16,602 nt of DNA from JALELF01 sp964473455 (GCA_964473455.1 CAYYQX010000009.1:1-16602); one strand, 5' to 3'. Positions 1 to 5,745 are shown, numbered from the stretch's first letter. The notes: generated by a model not told the origin, from the sequence alone. Numbers and translations: made by a program.

Positions 1-62
1 GCAGAAATGACTTGTGTCCATGTGGAAGTGGTAAGAAGTATAAACATTGTTGTGGGAGATAA
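1..62 (+). CDS. C-terminal end of a SEC-C motif protein (probably SecA), partial
   Basis: Only the last 19 codons are present, reading in frame from base 3 to the TAA at 60-62. They end in CPCGSGKKYKHCCGR, a textbook SEC-C zinc-binding motif (C-x-C-x8-C-C). This motif forms the extreme C-terminus of many SecA preprotein translocase ATPases, where it binds zinc and contacts SecB or the ribosome; the RND lead-in also fits SecA. Other short SEC-C proteins end the same way and the body of the protein lies outside the window, so SecA is likely but not proven. No terminator follows, and the next gene starts 16 nt downstream with its own strong ribosome binding site, so the two are probably co-transcribed. 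Confidence 0.75.
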   Translation, partial: RNDLCPCGSGKKYKHCCGR

Positions 63-78
63 GTTATAGGAGGGGAAT

Positions 79-795
79 ATGGGACAAGGAAGTAATGAAA
101 CAAGGCAAAAAATTAATGATTTAAGTGCGGAAATTTTTGAAAAGTCTTCTCTATTAATACCGTCTAAACGAGCAGAAATCCGTGGAGAGTTACAAAAACT
201 TATCGACACACACAAAATAAATCTTGACAAATTAAAAGAGCGCCAACCGAACGGAATTATATTAGGCTCTTATGACTTTATTATAATTGACATGGAAACG
301 AGTTTGGAACTTTTGAAAGCAAAAGTAGATAAGTATTTAGAAAGCCCGTTTAACCTTTTGGAATATGGTGAAAATTACGTAAAAGTTTTGAGAGCTTATA
401 TAGAAGAAAGAAACAAAAAGTATGTTCCTTTTTCAAACGGGATAGACAAGATTATTACGCTATTAAATGAGGTAAGCAAAGAAATTGAAAAAATATCTCC
501 ACACTTTTTGCAAGAGATTTTGAAATTGACCTTTTCAGCATTGCATCTAGAAACTAAGGGCTTATATAATATTGAAAATAAATACCGAGAAAATTTTGAT
601 GAAAAAATAGCAAACAGACTTATTCAGTGGTTTAGTGTTTTTTTTGAAGACAAAATAGAAAATCTTTCTCCTGAGATAGTAAACAGTTTTTATCTTTTAG
701 AGCTGGAAAAAAATAAAAAAGGAAATAGTTTTTATATCCTTTTGCTAAGCCAATTAGTAGACACATTAGATATAAAACAAAATAAAGAAAAATAA
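79..795 (+). CDS. Unrecognised helical protein, 238 aa
   Basis: The start ATG is set by an AGGAGGGG ribosome binding site at about 69-75. The protein has no signal peptide or membrane segment, is rich in Lys, Glu, Ile and Leu, and looks almost entirely alpha-helical with coiled-coil-like stretches (roughly residues 1-60, 75-115 and 125-150). It should be a soluble cytoplasmic protein. I do not recognise the family and see no catalytic motif. It lies 16 nt after the SEC-C protein and ends without a terminator; a new extended -10 promoter for the PH-like gene begins 7 nt after its stop. The context suggests it belongs to the transcript of the upstream gene, but says nothing certain about its job. 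Confidence 0.8.
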   Translation: MGQGSNETRQKINDLSAEIFEKSSLLIPSKRAEIRGELQKLIDTHKINLDKLKERQPNGIILGSYDFIIIDMETSLELLKAKVDKYLESPFNLLEYGENYVKVLRAYIEERNKKYVPFSNGIDKIITLLNEVSKEIEKISPHFLQEILKLTFSALHLETKGLYNIENKYRENFDEKIANRLIQWFSVFFEDKIENLSPEIVNSFYLLELEKNKKGNSFYILLLSQLVDTLDIKQNKEK

Positions 796-801
796 TTATT
801 A

Positions 802-810
802 TGTTATAAT
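802..810 (+). promoter_or_regulatory. Extended -10 promoter for the PH-like gene
   Basis: TGTTATAAT is a perfect extended -10 (TGnTATAAT) seven bases after the upstream stop codon. There is no good -35 at 17 bp, as is usual for extended -10 promoters. The predicted transcript start near 817 gives a leader of about 19 nt with AGAGG at 826-830 before the ATG at 836. Confidence 0.65.
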
Positions 811-835
811 ATAGCTACAAAGAAAAGAGGCATAT

Positions 836-1273
836 ATGAGCGAAATATTAAAACAAGCATTAGAGTTTAAAAGAAAATATCCATCAACAGTTGCCTGGAG
901 AACAAGACAACATGCAAAAGTAATAGAAAAATATTTGAATCCAGACGAAAGAGCTATTTATACTTTTTTAGGTCAAAAAAATGATCGTTTTTATGATATA
1001 ATTTCAACAAACATATTTGTTGTTACTAATAGAAGACTAATAATCGCAACCAAGAGACTTATGTTTGGGCATTTTTTCACTTCTATAACGCCAGATTTAT
1101 TTAATGATATTCATATAAAATCTGGAATTATTTGGGGTAAAATATATATTGATACGTTACACGAATTTGTAGCCATTTCTAATGTTTCAGTAAGTGCTCT
1201 TAATGAGATAGAAACACAAATAACAGAGAATATAATGCGAGAAAAAAAGAAATGTACAAAAGAAGAAAAATAG
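836..1273 (+). CDS. Small PH-like domain protein, 145 aa
   Basis: The product is a soluble protein with a helical N-terminus (residues 1-33) followed by a beta-rich core (about 36-125) that resembles the bacterial YokE-like PH domains: an 'NPDERAIYTFLG' lead strand, the 'NIFVVTNRRLIIATKR' hairpin (residues 59-74), then 'GIIWGKIYIDTL' (97-108) and a closing helix with 'ALNEIETQI'. The assignment comes from pattern recognition of this strand order. Bacterial PH-like domains are mostly of unknown function and are thought to bind proteins or membranes. The tail is a short charged run of Lys and Glu. The gene has its own promoter and a terminator that abuts its TAG stop, so it is monocistronic. 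ATG 836 follows AGAGG by 5 nt. Confidence 0.75.
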   Translation: MSEILKQALEFKRKYPSTVAWRTRQHAKVIEKYLNPDERAIYTFLGQKNDRFYDIISTNIFVVTNRRLIIATKRLMFGHFFTSITPDLFNDIHIKSGIIWGKIYIDTLHEFVAISNVSVSALNEIETQITENIMREKKKCTKEEK

Positions 1274-1296
1274 CTTTCCAAATGGAAAGTTTTTTT
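1274..1296 (+). terminator. Intrinsic terminator after the PH-like gene
   Basis: CTTTCC (1274-1279) pairs with GGAAAG (1284-1289) across the loop AAAT, followed by seven T (1290-1296). The stem starts on the base directly after the stop codon. Confidence 0.8.
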
Positions 1297-1300
1297 ATCT

Positions 1301-1328
1301 TTTAAAAAATAAAAATTTCTTGTATAAT
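1301..1328 (+). promoter_or_regulatory. Promoter of the prepilin gene
   Basis: TATAAT at 1323-1328 is preceded by TTTAAA (1301-1306), a weak -35, at 16 bp. The predicted start near 1335 gives a leader of about 21 nt. It begins 5 bp after the upstream terminator's T-tract. Confidence 0.55.
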
Positions 1329-1355
1329 AAGAATAGAAGTATAAAAGGAGATTGT

Positions 1356-1955
1356 ATGAAAAAAGGTTTTACATTAATTGAACTTCTAGTTGTAATCGCA
1401 TTACTTGCTATAATCGCAACTATCGCAACTCCAGCTATTAATAGTATAATAAAAAATTCTAATAATACATTGTATGAGGCTCAAATAAAATCTATTGAAG
1501 AAGCTGCCTCTAATTTCACTCTTGATTATTATAGTAGTGTTAATGAAATTGAGACTTTTACAATTGAGTTAAATTTAATAAAAAGATTAGCTTATATCGA
1601 AGAAAGCGTAATTAATATTAAGACAAACGAAGCCTTTTCCAACGACTCGTTAATTACTTTTACAAAACAAACTAGTAACTATGATGTTGAGTTTCATCTT
1701 GTAAGTGATGAAGCAACAGCTACAACAGATGAATATAAAAGTTATGTTGTTTTGTTAATTGGAAGTAATTTATACGAAGGAAGCGTTGGCGATATTAATA
1801 ATGTTTTAGTCTTTGATAAAAGCGGTAATGAGGTAGTAGCGACAGTTACTACAACAACAAGCGCATCAACAAAAAACGCTGGATACACAACAGTAGTATA
1901 TAGTTTTACTTTAAATGATGAAGATTATTCAATATCTAGAGATGAAAAAGAATAA
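1356..1955 (+). CDS. Type IV prepilin-like protein with N-terminal methylation motif, 199 aa
   Basis: The N-terminus MKKGFTLIELLVV is a class III prepilin signal. A prepilin peptidase would cut after Gly4 and N-methylate Phe5, and Glu9 is the conserved Glu5 of the mature pilin. Residues 5-27 form the hydrophobic helix that anchors the subunit and packs in the filament core. The rest (about 35-199) is an exported globular domain, helical to about residue 85 and then beta-rich with a Thr-rich stretch (164-172) and no cysteines. The ATG at 1356 is chosen because AAGGAG lies at 1345-1350; a TTG 36 bases upstream in frame lies before the transcript start. It could be a ComGC-like competence pseudopilin or a surface pilin. 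No pilus ATPase, platform protein or prepilin peptidase is in the window, so the machine it joins must be encoded elsewhere. Confidence 0.85.
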   Translation: MKKGFTLIELLVVIALLAIIATIATPAINSIIKNSNNTLYEAQIKSIEEAASNFTLDYYSSVNEIETFTIELNLIKRLAYIEESVINIKTNEAFSNDSLITFTKQTSNYDVEFHLVSDEATATTDEYKSYVVLLIGSNLYEGSVGDINNVLVFDKSGNEVVATVTTTTSASTKNAGYTTVVYSFTLNDEDYSISRDEKE

Positions 1956-1961
1956 GTTTAC

Positions 1962-2001
1962 AAAAAACATATTGTTTTAATTGACAAAAATATGTTTTTT
2001 T
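1962..2001 (+). terminator. AT-rich terminator after the prepilin gene
   Basis: AAAAAACATA (1962-1971) is the reverse complement of TATGTTTTTT (1991-2000), a 10-bp stem whose 3' arm runs into a T-tract ending at 2001. The stem is nearly all A-T. The loop holds the -35 of the next promoter. Confidence 0.6.
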
Positions 2002-2009
2002 AGTAGTAT
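1981..2009 (+). promoter_or_regulatory. Promoter of rplM-rpsI
   Basis: A consensus TTGACA (1981-1986) is followed after exactly 17 bp by TAGTAT (2004-2009, 4/6 to TATAAT). The predicted start is near 2016. The -35 lies in the loop of the preceding terminator hairpin. Confidence 0.65.
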
Positions 2010-2015
2010 TTATAT

Positions 2016-2087
2016 TGGTACATTTTTTATATGTTTATTTATTAGTTCTGGGAAAACGAAGTAATCAAGCATAAGAAGGGAAAAAAT
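2016..2087 (+). ncRNA. Leader of rplM-rpsI, candidate L13 autoregulatory leader
   Basis: The predicted untranslated leader is about 72 nt, while several neighbouring leaders are 9-21 nt. Its last 40 nt (2046-2085, from TTCTGGGAAAACGAAG to AAGAAGGG) are less A/T-biased than the first part. TTCT (2046-2049) can pair with AGAA (2074-2077) to close an irregular loop next to the ribosome binding site. Low-GC Gram-positives carry an L13 leader RNA family upstream of rplM, believed to be bound by L13 in feedback control. I infer this leader is of that type from position and length; I could not compare it with the family model. Confidence 0.4.
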
Positions 2088-2519
2088 ATGAAAAATAGTT
2101 ACATGCAAAAAAAAGAAAGTGTAGTTCGTAATTGGATTTTACTTGATGCAGAAGGAGTAAGTTTAGGAAGACTTGCTACTAAAGCAGCAAACCTTTTAAG
2201 AGGAAAACATAAAACAACATATACTCCTCATATTGATTGCGGAGATTTTGTAGTTGTTATTAATGCATCAAAAGTAAATCTAACAGGAGATAAACTAGAC
2301 AAAAAGATTTACTATAACCATAGTGGTTATACAGGTGGTTTAAGAGAAAGAACTGCAAGAGTTATGAAAGAAAGTTATCCAATTGAAATGATTGAAAGAG
2401 CAATTGATGGAATGCTTCCAAATGGAAGACTAGGACGTCAAGTATTTAAAAAGTTATATGTTTATGAAGGTAGTGAGCACCCACATACAGCTCAACAACC
2501 TAAAAAAATGGAAATATAA
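2088..2519 (+). CDS. rplM: 50S ribosomal protein L13
   Basis: L13 is an early-assembly protein of the large ribosomal subunit that binds 23S rRNA. The 143-residue product is full length (family about 142-148) and carries the hallmark segments: WILLDAEGVSLGRLAT near residues 16-31, LLRGKHKTTYTPH (36-48), GDFVVVINA (52-60), IYYNHSGYTGG (74-84) and GMLPNGRLGRQVFKKLYVY (108-126), ending in EHPHTAQQP. The ATG at 2088 follows AGAAGGG at 2074-2080. It forms the conserved rplM-rpsI operon with rpsI, with 10 nt between the genes. It is probably controlled through the long leader upstream. Confidence 0.98.
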   Translation: MKNSYMQKKESVVRNWILLDAEGVSLGRLATKAANLLRGKHKTTYTPHIDCGDFVVVINASKVNLTGDKLDKKIYYNHSGYTGGLRERTARVMKESYPIEMIERAIDGMLPNGRLGRQVFKKLYVYEGSEHPHTAQQPKKMEI

Positions 2520-2529
2520 GGAGGCTTGA

Positions 2530-2943
2530 ATGGAAAAACGAGTATTTATTGGTACTGGAAGAAGAAAAACAGCTGTTGCTCAAGTTAAAATGTTTCCAGG
2601 AAAAGGAAAAATAACAGTTAATGGAAAAGATGTAAAAGAATATTTTCCTTATGATACAAACATAATGAATTTAAAACAACCTTTAGTTTTAACAAATACA
2701 GAAGAGACATTTGATATTGAAGTTGTAGTAAAAGGTAGTGGCTTTTTAGGTCAAACTGAAGCTATTAGACATGGTATTACGAGAGCTTTATTAATGTATG
2801 ATAAAGAAAATGAAAAGAATGAAGGAAGTTTTAGAAAAATTTTAAAAGTATCTGGTTTTATAACAAGAGATCCTAGAAAAAAAGAAAGAAAGAAACCAGG
2901 TTTAAAGAAAGCAAGAAAAGCTCCACAATTTTCAAAGAGATAA
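2530..2943 (+). CDS. rpsI: 30S ribosomal protein S9
   Basis: S9 sits in the head of the small subunit, and its C-terminal tail reaches the P-site tRNA. The product starts with the family signature IGTGRRKTAVAQVK, contains the AIRHGITRALL helix and ends in the invariant APQFSKR tail. It is 137 residues, slightly longer than usual (about 130), because the segment between ALL and the GFITRDPR motif is about seven residues longer than in Bacillus S9 (the residues around YDKENEKNEGSFRK). The usual GGG before the helix reads GSG. AAGGAGG at 2518-2524 overlaps the rplM stop codon, so the two genes are translated from one message. A terminator follows directly. Confidence 0.97.
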   Translation: MEKRVFIGTGRRKTAVAQVKMFPGKGKITVNGKDVKEYFPYDTNIMNLKQPLVLTNTEETFDIEVVVKGSGFLGQTEAIRHGITRALLMYDKENEKNEGSFRKILKVSGFITRDPRKKERKKPGLKKARKAPQFSKR

Positions 2944-2950
2944 TATTTAT

Positions 2951-2976
2951 AAAGTCTATATTTATAGACTTTTTTT
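2951..2976 (+). terminator. Terminator of rplM-rpsI
   Basis: AAAGTCTAT (2951-2959) pairs with ATAGACTTT (2964-2972) around the loop ATTT. The T-tract runs 2970-2976. Confidence 0.85.
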
Positions 2977-3028
2977 ATTGTGCGATAAATAAAAGAGAGG
3001 TTTTTAAAAAAATTAAAAAGCAAAGCAA

Positions 3029-3057
3029 TTGACAATAGTATATACTAAGTATATACT
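3029..3057 (+). promoter_or_regulatory. Promoter of mazEF
   Basis: Consensus TTGACA (3029-3034) and TATACT (3052-3057) are separated by exactly 17 bp. The predicted start near 3064 coincides with the first base of the AAGGAGGAGG ribosome binding site (3064-3073), giving a leader of about 13 nt. The spacer and -10 lie inside the palindromic operator, so bound repressor would exclude RNA polymerase. Confidence 0.8.
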
Positions 3058-3060
3058 ATT
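3034..3060 (+). promoter_or_regulatory. Palindromic operator over the mazEF promoter
   Basis: AATAGTATATAC (3034-3045) and GTATATACTATT (3049-3060) form a perfect 12-bp inverted repeat with the spacer TAA. Each half holds its own 10-bp palindrome, AGTATATACT, at 3037-3046 and 3048-3057. The two copies start 11 bp apart, about one helical turn. AbrB-fold MazE dimers, alone or with MazF, are known to repress their own operons by binding such sites. Binding here is inferred from position and symmetry. Confidence 0.75.
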
Positions 3061-3076
3061 ATTAAGGAGGAGGAAT

Positions 3077-3313
3077 ATGGAAGTAAAAATTCAAAAATGG
3101 GGTAATTCTCATGGAGTAAGAATACCAATCGACATTTTAAATGCGTTAAATATAAAAGAAAACGACAAAATGCTTATAGAAGAAATGAACGATAGTATAG
3201 TTTTATCTAAGCCAAAACATAAAACAATAGTAGACAGGATAGCCGAGTATAATGAAGAATATAAATGTAGTGAGTTTAACCCGTCTGATGTTAAAGGTAA
3301 TGAAATATGGTGA
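3077..3313 (+). CDS. mazE: MazE-type antitoxin, SpoVT/AbrB fold
   Basis: The 78-residue protein begins MEVKIQKWGNSHGVRIP, the typical swapped-hairpin SpoVT/AbrB DNA-binding start of MazE antitoxins, followed by the ILNALNIKENDKMLIEE strand-helix. The core covers residues 1-47. The acidic, flexible tail (about 48-78, with a KHKTIVDRIAEYNEEY segment) is the part that usually wraps around the toxin and is open to proteolysis. The ATG at 3077 is chosen because AAGGAGGAGG precedes it; the in-frame TTG at 3029 is the -35 box itself. The gene ends in TGA and overlaps mazF by 7 nt, which suggests translational coupling. MazE should neutralise MazF and repress the operon through the operator upstream. 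Confidence 0.92.
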   Translation: MEVKIQKWGNSHGVRIPIDILNALNIKENDKMLIEEMNDSIVLSKPKHKTIVDRIAEYNEEYKCSEFNPSDVKGNEIW

Positions 3314-3642
3314 ATTATGTTCCTGGGCAAGGAGATATAGTATATTTAGATTTTGATCCACAAAAAGGACACGAGCAAAAAGGTAGGAGACCAGGCCTGG
3401 TTATTAGCAATTCAACATTTAATCAATTTACTAAAATGGCGATTGTGTGTCCTATAACAAACACCATAAAAAACTTTCCTTTTCACATTAATTTAAATGA
3501 AAAACACAAAACAACTGGAACAATAATGTGCGAACAAATCAAAACAGTAGATTATGTTGCGAGAAATATTTCCTATATTGAAAAAGCAGACAGAGAAGTA
3601 TTTAGAGAAGCTATAGACGTTATTTCTGGATTTATTGAATAA
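3307..3642 (+). CDS. mazF: MazF/PemK-type endoribonuclease toxin
   Basis: MazF toxins are single-strand, sequence-specific mRNA interferases. The 111-residue protein is full length and has the family landmarks in order: YVPGQGDIVYLDFDP (4-18), KGHEQKGRRPGLVIS (20-34), the CPITNT strand (48-53) and the CEQIKTVD strand. Arg28 and Thr51 occupy the positions of the catalytic Arg and Thr of MazF, so the toxin looks active. The opening resembles E. coli MazF more than the Bacillus NdoA type ('GHEQKG' for the E. coli 'GSEQAG'). The cleavage site cannot be read from the sequence. The ATG lies inside the last codons of mazE, and no separate ribosome binding site is obvious, consistent with coupled translation. 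Confidence 0.94.
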   Translation: MVNYVPGQGDIVYLDFDPQKGHEQKGRRPGLVISNSTFNQFTKMAIVCPITNTIKNFPFHINLNEKHKTTGTIMCEQIKTVDYVARNISYIEKADREVFREAIDVISGFIE

Positions 3643-3672
3643 AAATAGATTTAAACCAAATAAAAAAGTTTG

Positions 3673-3681
3673 TGCTATAAT
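3673..3681 (+). promoter_or_regulatory. Extended -10 promoter of the methyltransferase gene
   Basis: TGCTATAAT is a perfect extended -10; the -35 region is poor. The predicted start near 3688 falls inside the AAGAGG ribosome binding site (3686-3691) and leaves a leader of only about 9 nt. Confidence 0.65.
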
Positions 3682-3696
3682 AAAAAAGAGGTAAAT

Positions 3697-4542
3697 ATGA
3701 AATTAGCTAAATGGGAAGAATATGAAATATTGTCTGCCAGTAATGGTGAAAAAGTTGAAAGATGGGGAAACTTTATTTTAAAAAGGCCCGATCCACAAAT
3801 AATGTGGGAAAGTGATCAGATTAATGAATTTGACGCTGTCTATATTCGCCAAGATACTGGCGGAGGATATTGGGATTATAAAAAAAAGTTGCCTCCTTTT
3901 TGGAATGTAAAATACAAGAATCTAACTTTTAAAGTAAGCCCAACCGGCTTTAAACACACAGGACTGTTTCCTGAACAAGCTGTTAACTGGGATTTTATGG
4001 CTGACAAAATAAAAAAAGAAAAAAGAAAAATTAAAGTACTCAACTTGTTTGCTTATACTGGAGGAGCAACTCTTGCCTGTTCTAAAGCTGGCGCTGAAGT
4101 AGTACACGTTGATGCATCAAAAAATATTATTTCTTGGGCAAAAGAAAATGCTATGCTTTCCAATTTAGAAGACAATAATATTAGATACATTGTAGATGAT
4201 TGCTTAAAGTTTGTTGAAAGAGAAGCAAGACGGGAAAGCAAGTATGATGCGATTGTAATGGATCCTCCAAACTATGGAAGAGGCCCCAATGGTGAAATGT
4301 GGAAATTTGAAAAAAACTTAGAAGTTTTAATCGATGCTTGCTTAAAAATACTATCAGATAAACCTTTGTTTTTCATAATCAATGCTTATACTGTTAATAT
4401 ATCAAGTGTTGTTTTACATAATATTTTAAAAACAAAAATACAAAAAAAATATAATGGAGAAGTTGAAGCTTATGAAATAGGGTTACCTATAAAAGATGGA
4501 TTAATACTTCCATGTGGCATTACAGGAAAATGGGAAAAATAA
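3697..4542 (+). CDS. Class I SAM-dependent methyltransferase (COG1092/RlmI-like), 281 aa
   Basis: The Rossmann-type SAM domain is clear. Motif I is VLNLFAYTGGAT (114-125), the acidic residue that binds the ribose is Asp139 (VHVDAS), and the catalytic-face motif IV is DPPNYGRG (189-196). The N-terminal 100 residues are beta-rich and contain the conserved TGFKHTGLFPEQ stretch. This is the family related to the rRNA cytosine methyltransferase RlmI but without its N-terminal PUA domain. The motif near residue 229 reads NAYTVNIS, without the cysteine that m5C enzymes use, so the methylated base and the substrate are uncertain; an RNA target is the likeliest guess. The ATG at 3697 follows AAGAGG; an upstream in-frame TTG at 3670 lies before the -10. 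The gene is monocistronic and ends at a shared terminator with the convergent gene. Confidence 0.88.
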   Translation: MKLAKWEEYEILSASNGEKVERWGNFILKRPDPQIMWESDQINEFDAVYIRQDTGGGYWDYKKKLPPFWNVKYKNLTFKVSPTGFKHTGLFPEQAVNWDFMADKIKKEKRKIKVLNLFAYTGGATLACSKAGAEVVHVDASKNIISWAKENAMLSNLEDNNIRYIVDDCLKFVEREARRESKYDAIVMDPPNYGRGPNGEMWKFEKNLEVLIDACLKILSDKPLFFIINAYTVNISSVVLHNILKTKIQKKYNGEVEAYEIGLPIKDGLILPCGITGKWEK

Positions 4543-4584
4543 AAAAGGACTTAATAATCATGATCTGATATATTAAGTTCTTTT
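4543..4584. terminator. Bidirectional terminator between convergent genes
   Basis: AAAAGGACTTAATA (4543-4556) pairs with TATTAAGTTCTTTT (4571-4584), 14 bp with one G-U wobble and a 14-nt loop. On the minus strand it is followed by T-rich sequence; on the plus strand by TTTTAATTT. It directly follows the methyltransferase stop and contains the last codons and stop of the transglutaminase-like gene. Confidence 0.6.
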
Positions 4585-5405
4585 AATTTAGAGTCGCTTA
4601 TTAAGTAGTAAGTATAAATAAGTACATCTTCTTTAGTATTAGTAATAGGGTCATCCCAAGTAACATCTAAGTGAAGCCATTCGTTATCTAAGTAAACATA
4701 GTTCCAAACATGGTTTATACTTGCAAGCTTATAGTTTTCAATACCAAACTTATTTAAGAATATCGCCATCGCATCAGTATAACCCCCGCAAATTGCTTTT
4801 CCATCAAACAAGGCCCCATATGCACTGCTTGAATTTTCACCTTCTAAATCCTCATCGTATTTAGTGGTATTTATAATATAGTCATGAATTGTTTTAACCT
4901 TCTCTTCATTGCTCATATTATCAGTAATATAAGCATCAACTATATTATTAACTTTTTCTTCCAAAGCATTTACTTCTTCTTTTGAATACAACTTTGTAAT
5001 TTTAATGTTAACTTTACCAAAATCATCATATATCATAATTAGACTTTTATAACTATTGTAAGGATGAATAAAATTGTTTATTTTTTGGATTTCTTGACTA
5101 TTTATAACTTCAATCGCATCAAATATACAATTATTATACTTGGAAGTACAGAAAAATACTACTTCATCTAGCCCACCATTTAAGGCTGTATATAAAATGT
5201 TTGTTATGTCCTCTTTAGTATTGGGATAAAAGTCTTTGTTTTCAATATAACTATTCGACTCTTTTTCGTAAATATTTCCAACACTTGTTATAATAAATTG
5301 CTCACTAAAAAAATTAATATAAATAAATTCAGTTAATTCTTTTTTGTATGAAAAACCAACTAATAAAACAATAATAACAAAAACGACCGAAAAAAACTTT
5401 TTCAA
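4551..5405 (-). CDS. Membrane-anchored transglutaminase-like protein, 284 aa
   Basis: An N-terminal hydrophobic helix (residues 4-19) after MKK is a signal anchor, so the protein is exported and probably tethered to the outer face of the membrane. Residues about 145-255 form a transglutaminase-like fold with the papain-like triad in place: Cys206 in DGKAICGGYTDAM, His232 in INHVWNYV, and Asp247 in WLHLDVTWDDP. Bacterial members act as cysteine proteases, amidases or crosslinkers, often on the cell wall; the substrate here is unknown. The middle (about 35-140) is not recognised. The start is TTG, chosen because AGGTGA lies at 5410-5415 and an extended -10 lies just upstream; no in-frame ATG fits better, since a later start would delete the signal. 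It is monocistronic and ends in the bidirectional terminator. Confidence 0.85.
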   Translation of the reverse strand: MKKFFSVVFVIIVLLVGFSYKKELTEFIYINFFSEQFIITSVGNIYEKESNSYIENKDFYPNTKEDITNILYTALNGGLDEVVFFCTSKYNNCIFDAIEVINSQEIQKINNFIHPYNSYKSLIMIYDDFGKVNIKITKLYSKEEVNALEEKVNNIVDAYITDNMSNEEKVKTIHDYIINTTKYDEDLEGENSSSAYGALFDGKAICGGYTDAMAIFLNKFGIENYKLASINHVWNYVYLDNEWLHLDVTWDDPITNTKEDVLIYTYYLISDSKLKELNISDHDY

Positions 5406-5422
5406 GATATCACCTATTTTTA

Positions 5423-5431
5423 ATTATAGCA
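5423..5431 (-). promoter_or_regulatory. Extended -10 promoter of the transglutaminase-like gene
   Basis: On the minus strand the sequence reads TGCTATAAT, a perfect extended -10, immediately after the T-tract of the rpsT terminator. The predicted start near 5416 leaves about 11 nt before the TTG start. Confidence 0.65.
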
Positions 5432-5432
5432 C

Positions 5433-5454
5433 AAAAAAAGTAGTTAAACTACTT
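5433..5454 (-). terminator. Terminator of rpsT
   Basis: On the minus strand AAGTAG, the loop TTTAA and CTACTT form a 6-bp hairpin (5438-5454), followed by a T-tract (5433-5439). The first arm contains the rpsT stop codon TAG (5449-5451). Confidence 0.75.
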
Positions 5455-5712
5455 CATTTCATTAATTTTTTTTGTTAAACGAGATTTATTACGAGAACCA
5501 AAGTTTTTCTTTGAAACTCCTTTACTTACTGCTTTATCTATTTTTTTTATAACAACTTTTAAAGTTTCCAAAGCCTTGTTTTTATCTTTTCCTTCAATTG
5601 CTTTTTCAGTACTTTTTATAGCGTTTTTCATACTAGCTGTAAGGTTGTTGTTATCTACTTTTCTTTTTTTTGTATAACGAACTGCTTTTTTTGCACTTTT
5701 CATATTTGGCAT
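5449..5712 (-). CDS. rpsT: 30S ribosomal protein S20
   Basis: S20 is a small helical protein that binds 16S rRNA early in assembly of the 30S subunit. The 87-residue product matches the usual length (about 88) and begins MPNMKSAKKAVRYTKKRKVDN, with the typical Lys-rich helices and an FGSRNKSRLTKKI tail that corresponds to the family's 'ARxKSRLxKKI' end. The ATG at 5712 is chosen because it gives the expected MPN start and lies 5 nt after GGAGGTGA. The ATG seven codons upstream precedes this ribosome binding site and would add an unusual MNLEVNL extension. It has its own promoter, divergent from the membrane operon, and a terminator that overlaps its stop codon. Confidence 0.95.
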   Translation of the reverse strand: MPNMKSAKKAVRYTKKRKVDNNNLTASMKNAIKSTEKAIEGKDKNKALETLKVVIKKIDKAVSKGVSKKNFGSRNKSRLTKKINEMK

Positions 5713-5745
5713 TAAATTCACCTCCAAGTTCATTTCTCTTTTATA

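Noticed and set aside
2751..3035. Minus-strand open frame opposite rpsI (94 codons), and similar minus-strand frames inside valS, gap and the protease gene.
   Set aside because: They lie opposite conserved proteins and are antisense shadows without ribosome binding sites or promoters.
3643..3672. Possible terminator after mazF (AAACCAAATAAAAAAGTTTG).
   Set aside because: The stem is four A/T-rich pairs and lacks a T-tract. Transcripts may read into the methyltransferase gene.
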